A stretch of 64,000 nucleotides of DNA from Caballeronia glathei (GCF_000698595.1 NZ_JFHC01000005.1:115171-179170); one strand, 5' to 3'; shown: positions 53,198 through 62,949, counted from the stretch's first letter. The notes: generated by a model not told the origin, from the sequence alone. Translations and numbers: made by a program.

Positions 53198-53395
53198 TTA
53201 GGCGAACGGCAGCATTGCGCGCACGGAGTTCAGATCGGAATCGTGAACAGCCGTGGAGCCACGCAGATGGCGTTTGTTCTTGGTGGTTTTCTTGGTAAGA
53301 ATGTGGCGCTTGAAGGCCTGACCGCGCTTGACGGTACCGCCCGGACGCACCACGAAGCGCTTTGCAGCACTCTTCTTGGTCTTCATCTTCGGCAT
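53198..53395 (-). CDS. rpmI: 50S ribosomal protein L35
   Basis: This 65-residue protein begins [33 protein letters not shown] and contains TKNKRHLRG, the standard L35 sequence. The ATG at 53395 was used; the open frame continues 16 codons upstream into the leader. The 188-bp gap to infC holds a stable tetraloop hairpin. Confidence 0.98.
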   Translation of the reverse strand: MPKMKTKKSAAKRFVVRPGGTVKRGQAFKRHILTKKTTKNKRHLRGSTAVHDSDLNSVRAMLPFA

Positions 53396-53513
53396 GAAAC
53401 TACTCCAGTTTATTAGATGGACATGGGTGTGCGGTCGATCCATCGATCCTCTTCCGCCCTTCGAAACCCACGTGCCACTTGTGTGCGAACGGTTGAAACC
53501 GCCGCATTTTCAT

Positions 53514-53541
53514 GTGTGACGCCGGTTGCCCGGCATCACAC
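53514..53541 (-). promoter_or_regulatory. Hairpin in the infC-rpmI leader (candidate L20 site)
   Basis: A 12-bp stem closed by a GCAA tetraloop (in the minus-strand RNA), with one U-G pair, lies 118 bp before the rpmI ATG and 42 bp past infC. No T-tract follows, so it is not a terminator. In E. coli and Bacillus, L20 represses rpmI-rplT by binding a structured leader at this position. Confidence 0.5.
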
Positions 53542-53583
53542 TGAAACCTGCTTCGACGCCGCGCAAAACGCGCGATCCATCGA

Positions 53584-54108
53584 TTACTTCTTCTTCTTCG
53601 GCGCCAGCACCATGATCATCTGGCGGCCTTCCATCTTCGGCATCTGCTCGACCTGACCGTATTCGTCGAGGTCCGTCCTCAGACGTTCGAGCATGCGCAT
53701 GCCGATTTCCTGGTGAGCCATTTCGCGCCCACGGAAACGCAACGTGATTTTCGTCTTGTCGCCGTCTTCGAGAAAGCGCGTGAGGTTCCGCAGTTTCACG
53801 TTGTAATCACCGTCGTCGGTGCCCGGCCGGAATTTCACTTCCTTGACCTGAACGATCTTCTGCTTGAGTTTCGCCTCGTGCTGCTTCTTCGCTTCCGAAT
53901 ACTTGAACTTGCCATAATCCATCAAACGGCAGACAGGCGGGACCGCCTGCGGCGCAATTTCGACGAGATCCACGTCCTGCTGTTCCGACATGCGGAAAGC
54001 ATCGGCGAGTTTCACGATTCCGAGTGGCTCGTTGTCCACCCCGACCAAACGCACCTCCGGTGCGGTAATTTCACCGTTGATGCGATGTGACGACTTATCA
54101 GTAGCGAT
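53584..54108 (-). CDS. infC: Translation initiation factor IF-3, apparent AUC start
   Basis: IF-3 controls initiator-tRNA and start-codon selection on the 30S subunit. The full protein is 174 residues starting at an ATC codon (54108), reading [30 protein letters not shown]. The conserved sequence continues through [31 protein letters not shown] to the end, APKKKK. A GAGG sits eight to ten bases before the ATC. No ATG, GTG or TTG precedes the conserved N-terminus in frame; a GTG 18 codons later would remove the RINGEI motif. Rare starts (AUU in enterobacteria) let IF-3 repress its own synthesis, and the ATC should work the same way. thrS lies upstream across a weak terminator. Confidence 0.93.
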   Translation of the reverse strand: MATDKSSHRINGEITAPEVRLVGVDNEPLGIVKLADAFRMSEQQDVDLVEIAPQAVPPVCRLMDYGKFKYSEAKKQHEAKLKQKIVQVKEVKFRPGTDDGDYNVKLRNLTRFLEDGDKTKITLRFRGREMAHQEIGMRMLERLRTDLDEYGQVEQMPKMEGRQMIMVLAPKKKK

Positions 54109-54129
54109 GTTACGTTTCCTCTAAAGATT

Positions 54130-54160
54130 AAAAAAACAAGCCGCGCTGCGGGTGGGCTTA
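54130..54160 (-). terminator. Weak terminator between thrS and infC
   Basis: AAGCC and GGCTT pair across a GC-rich loop that can form further pairs. In the minus direction GTTTTTTTAA follows. It starts in the thrS stop codon and ends 22 bp before the infC start, so it may reduce readthrough from thrS to infC. Confidence 0.55.
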
Positions 54161-56065
54161 CCTGAATGCCTGCACGTCCTGCTGCAGGCGATCGAGGAAC
54201 GCGTCGACCGGCATTGAGCCCAGATCGACACCGCCACGAGCACGCACGGCTACGGTTTGCGCCTCACGCTCCTTGTCCCCGACAACCAGCAAATACGGAA
54301 CCTTTTGCAGCGTGTGCTCGCGTATTTTATAGCTAATCTTCTCATTGCGCAAATCACTCTCAACTCTAAGCCCTTGTTTTTGCAACGATTGGGCCAGCAT
54401 TCGAGCATAATCCGCCTGGCTTTCCGCGATATTCAGTACAACCGCCTGCACCGGAGCGAGCCAGGACGGCATTGCACCGCCGTGGTGCTCGATCAGAATG
54501 CCGAGAAACCGCTCCATCGAACCGACGATTGCGCGATGCAGCATCACCGGCCGCTTGCGGCTGTTGTCCTCCGACACGTATTCCGCGCCGAGGCGCTCGG
54601 GCAGCACCATGTCGAGCTGCAGCGTGCCGCATTGCCACGAACGGCCCAGCGCATCCTTGATGTGATATTCGACCTTCGGGCCGTAGAACGCGCCCTCGCC
54701 GGGCAGCTCTTCCCACTGCACGTCGCAGGCGGTCAGCGCGTCGCGCAGGCCCTGCTCGGCGCGATCCCAGATTTCGTCGGTACCGGCCCGCTGGTCGGGC
54801 CGCAGCGCCAGCTTGATGCCGATGCGTTCGAACCCGAAATCCTTGTAGACGCTCATCGCGAGCGTGTTGAAGGCGATCGATTCCGGGATGAACTGCTCTT
54901 CCGTGCAGAAAATATGAGCGTCGTCCTGCACGAAACCGCGCACGCGCATGAGCCCGTGCAGCGAACCGGACGGCTCGTTGCGGTGGCAGGACCCGAATTC
55001 GGCATAACGCAGCGGCAGGTCGCGGTACGAACGCAGACCATGGTTGAACACCTGCACGTGACCCGGACAGTTCATCGGCTTGATCGCGTAGTCGCGCTTT
55101 TCCGATTCGGTCGTGAACATGTTTTCACGATAGTTCTGCCAGTGCCCGGACGCTTCCCAGAGCGAGCGGTCCATGACCATCGGCGTCTTGATTTCAAGAT
55201 AGCCCGCCCCGTTCACGCGGCGTCGCATGTATTGCTCGACCTGCTGCCACAGCGACCAGCCCTTCGGATGCCAGAACACCATGCCCGGCGCCTCGTCCTG
55301 CAGATGGAACAGGTCGAGCTGCTTGCCGAGCTTGCGGTGATCGCGCTTCTCGGCTTCTTCCAGCATGTGCAGATACGCTTCCTGATCTTCTTTCCTGGTC
55401 CAGGCGGTGCCGTAGATGCGCTGAAGCATCTCGTTCTTCGAGTCGCCGCGCCAGTACGCGCCCGCGACCTTCATCAGCTTGAACACCTTCAGTTTGCCAG
55501 TCGACGGCACGTGCGGTCCGCGGCACAGATCCGTGAAACCGCCGTGCGAGTAAAGCTTGATGTCGTCGCTCGCCGGGATCGACTCGATGATCTCGGCCTT
55601 GTACTTTTCGCCGATGCTCTTGAAATAGTCGACGGCTTCGTCGCGCGAAATGACGCGCCGCGACACCGGCTCGTCCTTCTTCGCGAGTTCCTGCATGCGC
55701 TTCTCGATCTTTTCGAGATCCTCGGGCGTGAAGGGACGGCTGTACGCGAAGTCGTAGTAGAAACCGTTGTCGATGACAGGGCCGATCGTGACCTGCGCTT
55801 CCGGATACAGGTCCTTCACCGCGTAGGCAAGCAGGTGCGCCGTGGAGTGGCGGACGATGTCGAGGCCTTCGGGGTCCTTGTCCGTGACGATCGCAAGCGA
55901 CGCATCGTGATCGATCAGCGCCGACGTATCCACGAGCTCGCCGTCGAGCTTGCCGCCGAGCGCAGCCTTGGCAAGGCCCGCTCCGATGGAGGCAGCGACT
56001 TCGGCGACCGTCACCGGGTGGTCGTACTGGCGGACGGACCCGTCGGGCAAACGTATCGAAACCAT
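54158..56065 (-). CDS. thrS: Threonine--tRNA ligase
   Basis: This class II synthetase has 635 residues. It has an N-terminal TGS domain ([24 protein letters not shown]), an editing domain with [12 protein letters not shown] and the conserved [15 protein letters not shown], and the catalytic core with [10 protein letters not shown] and [12 protein letters not shown]-terminal anticodon-binding domain (about 535-635) completes it. The zinc-ligating Cys and His of the core are present. The ATG at 56065 follows TTGGAGAACG; the track of the frame opens four codons earlier. It heads the thrS-infC-rpmI-rplT-pheST-ihfA cluster. Confidence 0.97.
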   Translation of the reverse strand: MVSIRLPDGSVRQYDHPVTVAEVAASIGAGLAKAALGGKLDGELVDTSALIDHDASLAIVTDKDPEGLDIVRHSTAHLLAYAVKDLYPEAQVTIGPVIDNGFYYDFAYSRPFTPEDLEKIEKRMQELAKKDEPVSRRVISRDEAVDYFKSIGEKYKAEIIESIPASDDIKLYSHGGFTDLCRGPHVPSTGKLKVFKLMKVAGAYWRGDSKNEMLQRIYGTAWTRKEDQEAYLHMLEEAEKRDHRKLGKQLDLFHLQDEAPGMVFWHPKGWSLWQQVEQYMRRRVNGAGYLEIKTPMVMDRSLWEASGHWQNYRENMFTTESEKRDYAIKPMNCPGHVQVFNHGLRSYRDLPLRYAEFGSCHRNEPSGSLHGLMRVRGFVQDDAHIFCTEEQFIPESIAFNTLAMSVYKDFGFERIGIKLALRPDQRAGTDEIWDRAEQGLRDALTACDVQWEELPGEGAFYGPKVEYHIKDALGRSWQCGTLQLDMVLPERLGAEYVSEDNSRKRPVMLHRAIVGSMERFLGILIEHHGGAMPSWLAPVQAVVLNIAESQADYARMLAQSLQKQGLRVESDLRNEKISYKIREHTLQKVPYLLVVGDKEREAQTVAVRARGGVDLGSMPVDAFLDRLQQDVQAFR

Positions 56066-56171
56066 TTCGTTCTCCAAGACGCCGATTCGCGGCGACCAAG
56101 TTCAAATCAGGCTTGCCTGCGCCATCGCACCGCACGACTCGACAGCGAAGCAGGCAGGCAAAACGACAGGC

Positions 56172-56206
56172 AAAAAAAATGCGGCCCCACGATCGAGGGG
56201 CCGCAT
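56172..56206 (-). terminator. Rho-independent terminator of tRNA-Val
   Basis: A 10-bp perfect stem (ATGCGGCCCC and complement, eight-base loop) is followed by eight T residues in the minus direction. It lies between tRNA-Val and thrS. Confidence 0.9.
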
Positions 56207-56366
56207 TCACTTTTCACACAAACCGCAAGGGCGAAAGAGGTCCTCGACTAGCGTCGCTCCGAAGTTGTTTCGGTCAACGTTCGCGGTGCCATCTTCTTGT
56301 TCGCCTTTTGCGCCAGGGCGCTTGTTGCGGATTTGAAACCCCGGCGAACCGGGGTTTCGGTTTCGT

Positions 56367-56443
56367 TGGTAGGCTCGATTGGACTCGAACCAACGACCCC
56401 CACCATGTCAAGGTGGTGCTCTAACCAGCTGAGCTACGAGCCT
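56367..56443 (-). tRNA. tRNA-Val (anticodon GAC)
   Basis: This 77-nt tRNA on the minus strand has an encoded CCA. The acceptor stem AGGCTCG pairs with CGAGCCT. The anticodon stem CCACC/GGTGG encloses loop TTGACAT, giving anticodon GAC. GTTCGAGTC forms the T loop. It has a near-consensus promoter upstream and a terminator downstream, so it is a single-tRNA transcript. Confidence 0.97.
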
Positions 56444-56454
56444 GAAGAAACGAA

Positions 56455-56483
56455 ATTATATGGACCGTTTTCAATCCTGGCAA
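56455..56483 (-). promoter_or_regulatory. Sigma-70 promoter of tRNA-Val
   Basis: On the minus strand TTGCCA and a perfect TATAAT are 17 bp apart, with the -10 box ending 11 bp before the tRNA 5' end. Confidence 0.85.
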
Positions 56484-56583
56484 GTGTTTTTATGCAGCAG
56501 CCTCAAAAAACTTCGTCGATACGTTTAAGTTCCAGCCGATTACGCTTCAAATTCAATATGTTAGGCGTGCTCGAAATGATCCG

Positions 56584-58809
56584 TCAGGCACGGCGCGAAG
56601 CACGAATCACACCTTGCACCTCGCCGAGCAGCGCGCACGCGCGCTGGATCTGCGCGGCATTCGACACCTCGACGGTGAACTGCATGTACGCGATATTGCG
56701 CCGGCTCTGGCTCTTCACCCCGATCACGTTGATCTTTTCGCGCGCGAACACTTCGGAGATGTCGCGCAGCAGTCCCTGCCGGTCCGACGACTCCACGGCG
56801 AGGTCCACCGGATACACCGACGATCCGCGCCCGCTCATCACATCGGCAGACCATGTGGTCTGCAGAACGCGCTCGGGCGAGCGCTCGGCCATGCGCTTGA
56901 ACGTCGCGCAGTCGCTGCGGTGAATCGACATGCCCTTGCCGCGCGTCACGAAACCCGCGATCGGATCGGGCGGCGCCGGCCGGCAGCAGCGCGCGAGCTG
57001 TGTGAGGAGCGCGTCGACGCCGACCACCAGCACGCCCGCCGACGCCCCCTGAGCCACGCTCTGCCCGCTGCTTCTCTTCTCGAATTGCGCGGGCGCCTCG
57101 GGCGCGGGCTCGGGCGGCGGCGTGTCGTTTAACGCCTGCTCGATGTTGCGCAGGCTGAATTCTTCCTTCGCGACGAGCGCGTACAGCTCCTCGGGCGTCT
57201 TGAAGCCGAGCTTGGCCGCGAGCTGGTCGAGATTCACCGACGTCCGGCCTTCCCGCTGCAAGGTCTTTTCGACGATCGCGCGGCCCGCCGTGATGTTTTC
57301 CTCAGCCTCGACCGCGTTGAACCACGCGCGCACCTTCTGCCGCGCCCGTGGACTGTGCAGGTAGCCGAGCTGCGGATTGAGCCAGTCGCGCGAGGGCCCG
57401 CCCTCCTTCACCGCGACGATCTCCACCGTCTGGCCGTTTTGCAGCGACGTGTTGAGCGGCACCATCGCGCCGTCGACGCGCGCGCCGCGGCAACGATGGC
57501 CAAGCTCGCTGTGCAGGTGATAGGCGAAATCGACGGCTGTCGCGCCCTGCGGCAGCGCGATCACGCGCGCCTGCGGCGTGAGCACGTAGATATGGTCGTC
57601 GTCGAGCGTGGCGTCGCGCAATTGCTGCCAGCCGGGCCGCTCGGCGTCCGAGACGTCGTCCTTCCAGGCGAGCAGTTGCCGCAGCCACGCGATCTTCTCG
57701 TCGTATTTTTCGCTCGCCGTCACCTGGCCGGCGTAGCCGCGCGTGCCCGCCTCCTTGTAGCGCCAATGGGCGGCCACGCCGTATTCGGCGAACTGATGCA
57801 TCTCGTGCGTGCGGATCTGCACTTCGAACGCGCGGCCGTCGTCGCCGATCACGACCGTATGCAGCGACTTGTAGCCGTTCGGCTTCGGCCGCGAGATGTA
57901 GTCGTCGAATTCCCTCGGCACCGGCTGCCACAGGTTGTGGACGATGCCGAGCACGGTGTAGCAATCCTTGATGTCATCGACGATCACGCGAAACGCGCGC
58001 ACGTCGTTCAGCTCGGCGAAGTCGAGCTCCTTGCCGCGCATCTTGCGCCAGATGCTGTAGATATGCTTCGGGCGCCCGCTCACCTCGGCCTTGATGTGCG
58101 CAGTGGCAAGTTCGGTCTGAAGCCGCGCGATGGCCTGCGTCACGTACGATTCGCGCTCGACCCGCCGCTCGTCGAGCAGCTTGGCGATGCGCTTGTAGGT
58201 GACGGGGTCCTCGAAGCGAAACGCGAGATCCTCGAGTTCCCACTTCAGCTGCCAGATGCCGAGACGGTTGGCGAGCGGCGCGTAGATCTCGAGCGTCTCG
58301 CGGGGCACGTCGGGCGACGGCTCGAGCTTTTGCGCCGCGTAGTAGCGCAGCGACTGCACGCGCGACGCGAGCCGGATCAGCACGACCCGGATGTCCTGCG
58401 CGAACGCGAGCAGCATCTTTCTCAGCGCCTCGACCTGCGCGCGCCTCGCCGCCTGCGCGTCGCGCCCGCTTTCGGGGAGCGCCGTCTGCGTCGCGCGCGA
58501 GCTGACCGAGCCGAGCCGCAGCAGCTTGCGCACATCGCAGACGAGGCGCTGCACTTCCGGGCCGAAACGCTCGCCGATCGTGCGCTCGGGTTCGTCGAGG
58601 TGCGGCGTGAGCGCGAAGAGCCCCGCCGCCGCGATCGCGTGCGGATCGACGTTGAGCGTCTGCATGATCCGCGCCGTGCCCGTCGCGTGGTCCGCGAGCA
58701 ACTCGCCGCTCGCGAGCCGCGCGTCGCCCGCGTGCTCGCGCACGAAGGCAAGCGCCTCGTCGAGCGACGGCTCGGGCAGCAGTTCGGGAGAGACGGTGGT
58801 ATCGGTCAT
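56584..58809 (-). CDS. relA: GTP pyrophosphokinase RelA
   Basis: RelA makes (p)ppGpp on stalled ribosomes. The 741-residue long RSH protein has a degenerate N-terminal HD domain: around residues 45-85 it reads AAGLFALTPHLDEPE where hydrolases have HDxxED, so hydrolysis should be lost. The synthetase domain (about 245-365) has KMRGKELDFAELNDVRAFRVIVDD, RPKPNGYKSLHT and FEVQIRTHEMH. A TGS domain (about 410-470, VIALPQGATAVDFAYHLHSELGHRC) and a C-terminal ACT domain (about 665-741) complete it. ridA lies 25 bp upstream in the same direction. Confidence 0.95.
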   Translation of the reverse strand: MTDTTVSPELLPEPSLDEALAFVREHAGDARLASGELLADHATGTARIMQTLNVDPHAIAAAGLFALTPHLDEPERTIGERFGPEVQRLVCDVRKLLRLGSVSSRATQTALPESGRDAQAARRAQVEALRKMLLAFAQDIRVVLIRLASRVQSLRYYAAQKLEPSPDVPRETLEIYAPLANRLGIWQLKWELEDLAFRFEDPVTYKRIAKLLDERRVERESYVTQAIARLQTELATAHIKAEVSGRPKHIYSIWRKMRGKELDFAELNDVRAFRVIVDDIKDCYTVLGIVHNLWQPVPREFDDYISRPKPNGYKSLHTVVIGDDGRAFEVQIRTHEMHQFAEYGVAAHWRYKEAGTRGYAGQVTASEKYDEKIAWLRQLLAWKDDVSDAERPGWQQLRDATLDDDHIYVLTPQARVIALPQGATAVDFAYHLHSELGHRCRGARVDGAMVPLNTSLQNGQTVEIVAVKEGGPSRDWLNPQLGYLHSPRARQKVRAWFNAVEAEENITAGRAIVEKTLQREGRTSVNLDQLAAKLGFKTPEELYALVAKEEFSLRNIEQALNDTPPPEPAPEAPAQFEKRSSGQSVAQGASAGVLVVGVDALLTQLARCCRPAPPDPIAGFVTRGKGMSIHRSDCATFKRMAERSPERVLQTTWSADVMSGRGSSVYPVDLAVESSDRQGLLRDISEVFAREKINVIGVKSQSRRNIAYMQFTVEVSNAAQIQRACALLGEVQGVIRASRRA

Positions 58810-58834
58810 GCGTGCAACGTCATGGCAAAACGCT

Positions 58835-59188
58835 TCAGCTGCGTTGGGCGGCCACCACCACGACTTCGACGAGGCATGCCGGATTCGCGAGCTTGGCTTC
58901 CACGGTGGCGCGCGGCGGGGTGTTGCCGGCTGCGACCCAGCCGTCCCACACGGCGTTCATGCCGGCGAAATGTTCCATCCCGGAGATATAGATCTGCACC
59001 GACAGCAGCTGCGATTTGTCGCTGTTCGCCTCTTCCAGCAGACGGTCGATGTGGCCGAGCACTTCGCGCGTCTGGCCGGTGATGTCCTGGTTCGTGTCTT
59101 CGGCGATCTGACCGGCGAGATAGACCGTGCCGTTGTGAATCGCGATTTCCGAAAGACGCGCGCCGACGTGGTGACGAGTAATTGCCAT
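58835..59188 (-). CDS. RidA/YjgF family protein
   Basis: This 117-residue trimeric cytoplasmic protein belongs to the enamine/imine deaminase family, which removes reactive 2-aminoacrylate and relatives. It begins MAITRHHVGARLSEIAIHNGTVYLAGQIAED and has the conserved region TPPRATVEAKLANPACLVEVVVVA with the key Arg. Many sequences with this wording belong to Rid subgroups other than archetypal RidA, so no symbol is given. It is between a hydrolase gene and relA, likely cotranscribed. The ATG at 59188 lacks a strong Shine-Dalgarno. Confidence 0.9.
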   Translation of the reverse strand: MAITRHHVGARLSEIAIHNGTVYLAGQIAEDTNQDITGQTREVLGHIDRLLEEANSDKSQLLSVQIYISGMEHFAGMNAVWDGWVAAGNTPPRATVEAKLANPACLVEVVVVAAQRS

Positions 59189-59252
59189 GGGTATCCTTGA
59201 TGGTCGATTTTTCAACCGCCCGCCCGGAAAGAGCGCGGCGCTGAACCGAATA

Positions 59253-60170
59253 TTATGCCCCGCCGACGTCGTTTTCGAGAAAGAACCGGCGGGCAATCGC
59301 GATCTGGTCGGGGGAGAGGAATGCCGGCGCGTGACCCACGCCCGCGATCTCGCAACTCCTCACCGACTGGCCGCGCGCGACCATTTGCTCGACGGTTTCG
59401 CGCGACAGCAGATCCGACGTTTCGCCGCGCACGACGAGCACGGGCGTCTTTATCGAGACAAGCGAATGCCACAGGAACACTTCGCCGGCGGCGTTCGTTT
59501 CGTCGGTCGCGGCGGCGAACGGCAATGCGATGCCCGGGTCGTAGCGGAAATGCCAGCGGCCTTCGCGCTCGCGGAAGAGCGGCGTGTTGATCGCGGCCCA
59601 TTCCCCGTCCGACAGGGGCCCGAACGACGCGGCGAGCGCGGCCGCATGCCCGATGCCCTCTTCGAGCGTCGCGAAACTCACCGGCTTGCCGAGGTAGTCG
59701 CCGATGCGCTCGAGTGACGCGGGTTCGATATGAGGCCCGACGTCGTTCAGCAGCAGCTTGCGGATCGGCGAATTCGGCAGGCCACCGAGCGCCATGCCGA
59801 TCAGGCCTCCCATCGACGTGCCGAACCCGTCGACGGTTTCCACGTTCAGCCGCGCGATCAGCGTCACCATGTCCGCGACATACTGCGCGATGCCGTAGTA
59901 CCTGGGGTCGGCGAGCCAGTCCGACAAGCCGCGCCCGACGACATCCGGGCACACCACGCGATACTCCCCGCAGACCGCGCGCGCAAGCTGGTCGAAATCC
60001 CGGCCCGAGCGCGTGAGCCCGTGCACGCAGAGCAGCACGCGCGGGTTGGCCGGGTCGCCCCACTCGGTATAGGCGAGGCGATGCAGCCCCGCGGGACTCG
60101 CGCACTGCACGTAGCGCTGGCGCGGTTCGAACGTTTCGGACGTTGCGGCTCCGACGATTGGCGTGGACAT
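59253..60170 (-). CDS. Alpha/beta hydrolase
   Basis: This 305-residue serine hydrolase has the oxyanion motif VHGLTRSGRDF (about 49-59), the nucleophile elbow GFGTSMGG with Ser119, an acid in VVRGETSDLL and the histidine in IAGVGHAPAFL. It lacks a signal peptide and is probably cytoplasmic. The ATG at 60170 (MSTPIVG) follows AGGAACG. It is upstream of ridA and relA in the same direction, 64 bp before ridA. The substrate cannot be read from the sequence. Confidence 0.9.
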   Translation of the reverse strand: MSTPIVGAATSETFEPRQRYVQCASPAGLHRLAYTEWGDPANPRVLLCVHGLTRSGRDFDQLARAVCGEYRVVCPDVVGRGLSDWLADPRYYGIAQYVADMVTLIARLNVETVDGFGTSMGGLIGMALGGLPNSPIRKLLLNDVGPHIEPASLERIGDYLGKPVSFATLEEGIGHAAALAASFGPLSDGEWAAINTPLFREREGRWHFRYDPGIALPFAAATDETNAAGEVFLWHSLVSIKTPVLVVRGETSDLLSRETVEQMVARGQSVRSCEIAGVGHAPAFLSPDQIAIARRFFLENDVGGA

Positions 60171-60316
60171 TGGCGTTCCTCGATAGGGGTCGAATCGATT
60201 GTAAACACTTTGCCCGCTCGGTTTTGCACCCTTCGGGGGCATTGGCCGACCGGCCGATGGCCGGTCTCGTCAGCCGCCCCGCACCACGCAAGAATCACGC
60301 AAGAATCCGGCCCGGA

Positions 60317-60351
60317 AACAAAAACGGGCGAAGCCTTTCGCTTCGCCCGTT
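60317..60351 (-). terminator. Rho-independent terminator of scoAB
   Basis: A 12-bp perfect stem (AACGGGCGAAGC and complement, loop of five) is followed by TTTGTTT in the minus direction, 44 bp past the scoB stop. Confidence 0.88.
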
Positions 60352-60394
60352 CATGCCGGCAAGACCGCGCGATTACCGTGTGATCACCGCACGG

Positions 60395-61036
60395 TTACTT
60401 TACGCTGCTCACGTCGAGCGGAGCGCCCGTCTTCTGCTGGATTTCCTCGACCGTCACGCCCTTTGCCAGTTCGACGAGCTTCAGGCCCTTCTCCGTGACA
60501 TCGATCACGCCCAGATCGGTGATGATCCGGTTCACCACGCCCACGCCCGTGAGCGGCAGCGTGCATGCTTCGAGAATCTTGTGCTGGTCGCCCTTCGCGA
60601 CGTGCTCCATCAGCACGACCACGCGCTTCACGCCGGCGACGAGGTCCATCGCGCCCCCCATGCCCTTGATCATCTTGCCCGGGATCATCCAGTTCGCGAG
60701 ATCGCCCGTCTTGCTGATCTGCATCGCGCCGAGGATGGCGAGGTTGATGTGGCCGCCGCGGATCATCGCGAACGAATCCGCCGACGAAAAGATCGACGAG
60801 CCCGGCAGCGTCGTGACCGTCTGCTTGCCGGCGTTGATGAGATCGGCGTCGACTTCCTCTTCCGTCGGCGACGGTCCGATGCCGAGCAACCCGTTCTCCG
60901 ACTGCAGCCATACTTCCATGCCCGCCGGCACGTGGTTCGCGACCAGCGTCGGCAGGCCGATGCCGAGGTTCACGTAAAAGCCGTCCTTCAGTTCCTGCGC
61001 CGCGCGCGCGGCCATTTCGTCACGATTCCATGCCAT
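60395..61036 (-). CDS. scoB: 3-oxoacid CoA-transferase subunit B
   Basis: This is the catalytic subunit of a succinyl-CoA:3-ketoacid CoA-transferase used for acetoacetate. The 213-residue protein begins [23 protein letters not shown] and has the active-site glutamate in [10 protein letters not shown] (Glu47) plus [19 protein letters not shown]. The ATG at 61036 lies seven bases from AGGAG; the ATG two codons earlier is too close to it. It is coupled with scoA (two-base gap). Acetoacetate specificity is inferred from the gene context and from the separate pcaIJ pair. Confidence 0.93.
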   Translation of the reverse strand: MAWNRDEMAARAAQELKDGFYVNLGIGLPTLVANHVPAGMEVWLQSENGLLGIGPSPTEEEVDADLINAGKQTVTTLPGSSIFSSADSFAMIRGGHINLAILGAMQISKTGDLANWMIPGKMIKGMGGAMDLVAGVKRVVVLMEHVAKGDQHKILEACTLPLTGVGVVNRIITDLGVIDVTEKGLKLVELAKGVTVEEIQQKTGAPLDVSSVK

Positions 61037-61038
61037 GG

Positions 61039-61743
61039 TCATTCTCCTTTCGCGCGGACGATGCGTTGTTCGATACGTTTTTCGGGATGCGCGTTCAGCA
61101 CGAGGCGCTGAACGAAGATGCCCGGCGTATGGATCGCGTCCGGATCGAGTTCGCCTGTTTCGACGATCTCTTCGACTTCCGCCACCGTGATCTTGCCGGC
61201 CATCGCGCACATCGGGTTGAAGTTGCGCGCCGTGCGGCGGTAGATCAGGTTGCCCGACTTGTCGGCCTTCCAGGCCTTGACGAGCGCGACGTCCGCGGTG
61301 AGCGACGGCTCCAGCACGTAGTGGTTGTCGCCGAACTGGCGCGTTTCCTTGCCTTCCGCGATGATCGTGCCGAAGCCCGTGTTCGTGAAGAATGCCGGAA
61401 TGCCGGAACCGCCCGCGCGCAGCTTTTCGGCGAGCGTGCCCTGCGGCGTGAATTCCAGCTCGAGTTCGCCGGCGAGGTATTGCCGCTCGAACTCCTTGTT
61501 CTCGCCCACGTATGACGAGATCATTTTCTTGATCTGGCGCGTCTCCAGAAGCAGGCCCAGGCCGAAGCCATCCACGCCCGCGTTGTTGCTGATGCACGTG
61601 ATGTCCTTCACGCCCGTGTCGCGCAACGCCGCGATCAGCGCTTCCGGAATGCCGCACAGTCCGAAGCCGCCGACGGCAAATGTCTGACCGTCCTTGACGA
61701 TGCCATCGAGCGCCTCTTTCGCGCCGGGATAGACCTTGTTCAT
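61039..61743 (-). CDS. scoA: 3-oxoacid CoA-transferase subunit A
   Basis: This is the alpha subunit of the same CoA-transferase. The 234-residue protein has [40 protein letters not shown] and [48 protein letters not shown], the standard SCOT-A motifs. The start at ATG 61743 is preceded by an AAGGGA at acceptable spacing. A PAS-LuxR regulator is divergent from it across 204 bp and probably controls it. Confidence 0.94.
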   Translation of the reverse strand: MNKVYPGAKEALDGIVKDGQTFAVGGFGLCGIPEALIAALRDTGVKDITCISNNAGVDGFGLGLLLETRQIKKMISSYVGENKEFERQYLAGELELEFTPQGTLAEKLRAGGSGIPAFFTNTGFGTIIAEGKETRQFGDNHYVLEPSLTADVALVKAWKADKSGNLIYRRTARNFNPMCAMAGKITVAEVEEIVETGELDPDAIHTPGIFVQRLVLNAHPEKRIEQRIVRAKGE

Positions 61744-61947
61744 CTGTTTGTCCCTTCCATGTGTGTAACCAACTGAAAATCGGCCGTTTGTGGCCGCCGC
61801 GCGCCCTCTGCGCGGCGTTTCGGCGTCGCAAAAGAGTACGACGCCATGTCGTTGCGGCACAATACGCAAAAATACATAAGTACTTGCCGCCGTGCATGCG
61901 CCGCGCCGTGTCGCGGTGGCGTTGCGGGGCGGCCCATCACACTCGTC

Positions 61948-62493
61948 ATGCGTGCACTGGATTATCAAACCGCCTTTCATCTTGCGCCCGTTGGCCTCGT
62001 TCTGTCCCGCGAGCGGATCATCGAGGACTGCAACGAGCAGCTTTGCGCGATCTTCGGCTTCGAGCGCCACGCACTCATCGGACAGTCGTTTGAGGTTTTA
62101 TATCCGTCGCTCGACGAATTCGAGCGCATCGGCGAGCGGATCGCCGCGCTGATGACGAGCCAGGGCAGCTACGGCGACGACCGCATCATGAAGCGCGCGG
62201 ACGGCGAGCTGTTCTGGTGCCACGTGACCGGCCGCTCCCTCGATCTCGCCGCGCCCCATGCGGCGGGCGTCTGGACGTTCGAGGACCTGAGTTCGACGCG
62301 GCGCGTCGCGATCGAACTCACGCCGCGCGAGCGGGAAATCGCCGCGCAGCTCGTGACCGGGAAAACCAGCAAGCAGATCGGCCGCGCGCTGGATATCAGC
62401 CCGCGCACCGTCGACATCTATCGGGCGCGGCTCATGAGGAAATACGACACCTGCAACGCCACGGAACTGCTGCAGCGCCTGCTGGGCACGTAG
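61948..62493 (+). CDS. PAS-LuxR type transcriptional regulator
   Basis: This 181-residue one-component regulator has a PAS sensor (about residues 5-110: [51 protein letters not shown]) joined to a LuxR-type helix-turn-helix (about 120-181: [43 protein letters not shown]). It has no receiver domain. Being divergent from scoAB, it probably regulates acetoacetate use. The ATG at 61948 was chosen as the one directly before the PAS domain; the frame is open about 34 codons upstream. It converges on the thioesterase gene with six bases between. Confidence 0.92.
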   Translation: MRALDYQTAFHLAPVGLVLSRERIIEDCNEQLCAIFGFERHALIGQSFEVLYPSLDEFERIGERIAALMTSQGSYGDDRIMKRADGELFWCHVTGRSLDLAAPHAAGVWTFEDLSSTRRVAIELTPREREIAAQLVTGKTSKQIGRALDISPRTVDIYRARLMRKYDTCNATELLQRLLGT

Positions 62494-62499
62494 GGCGCT

Positions 62500-62949
62500 T
62501 CAGGGCGCCGCGACGGGCGCGACGGGCGCGGCCGTCTCGATGGTCTGGCGCAGGAGGTCGGGAATGGGCACGGACTTGCCCGCCGCGTAGTCGATCCAGA
62601 CGCATTTCGCGCCGCCCTTCGCGTAGAGCGTGGCGGGATCGTCGGCGCGATAAAGCTCGAAGCGCGTGTCGAAACTGCTGCGGCCCGGCTTGCCGACCGA
62701 CATCCTGCCAATCACGTCGCCGGGATAGTGAAGCTGCTTCAGGAACTCCATCGACGCATTGACGATCACCGGCCCCTGCCCCTCGCCGTTGCCGCCCGCG
62801 ATGCCGAGCTGCTCGAACCAGGAAATCCGCACCTGTTCCATATAGCGGAAATAGACGGTGTTATTGACATGCCCGAAGGCGTCCATGTCGCCCCAGCGGA
62901 TCGGCATCGACATGTCGAATACGGTGTGAAACTCGCTTTCGGTACTCAT
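62500..62949 (-). CDS. Acyl-CoA thioesterase (4-hydroxybenzoyl-CoA thioesterase family)
   Basis: This 149-residue hot-dog-fold thioesterase carries the signature IRWGDMDAFGHVNNTVYFRYMEQVR near the N-terminus, with the catalytic Asp. Cytoplasmic. It follows the SDR gene by 24 bp in the same direction and is likely cotranscribed, hinting at fatty or aromatic acyl-CoA handling. The substrate is unknown. Confidence 0.92.
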   Translation of the reverse strand: MSTESEFHTVFDMSMPIRWGDMDAFGHVNNTVYFRYMEQVRISWFEQLGIAGGNGEGQGPVIVNASMEFLKQLHYPGDVIGRMSVGKPGRSSFDTRFELYRADDPATLYAKGGAKCVWIDYAAGKSVPIPDLLRQTIETAAPVAPVAAP

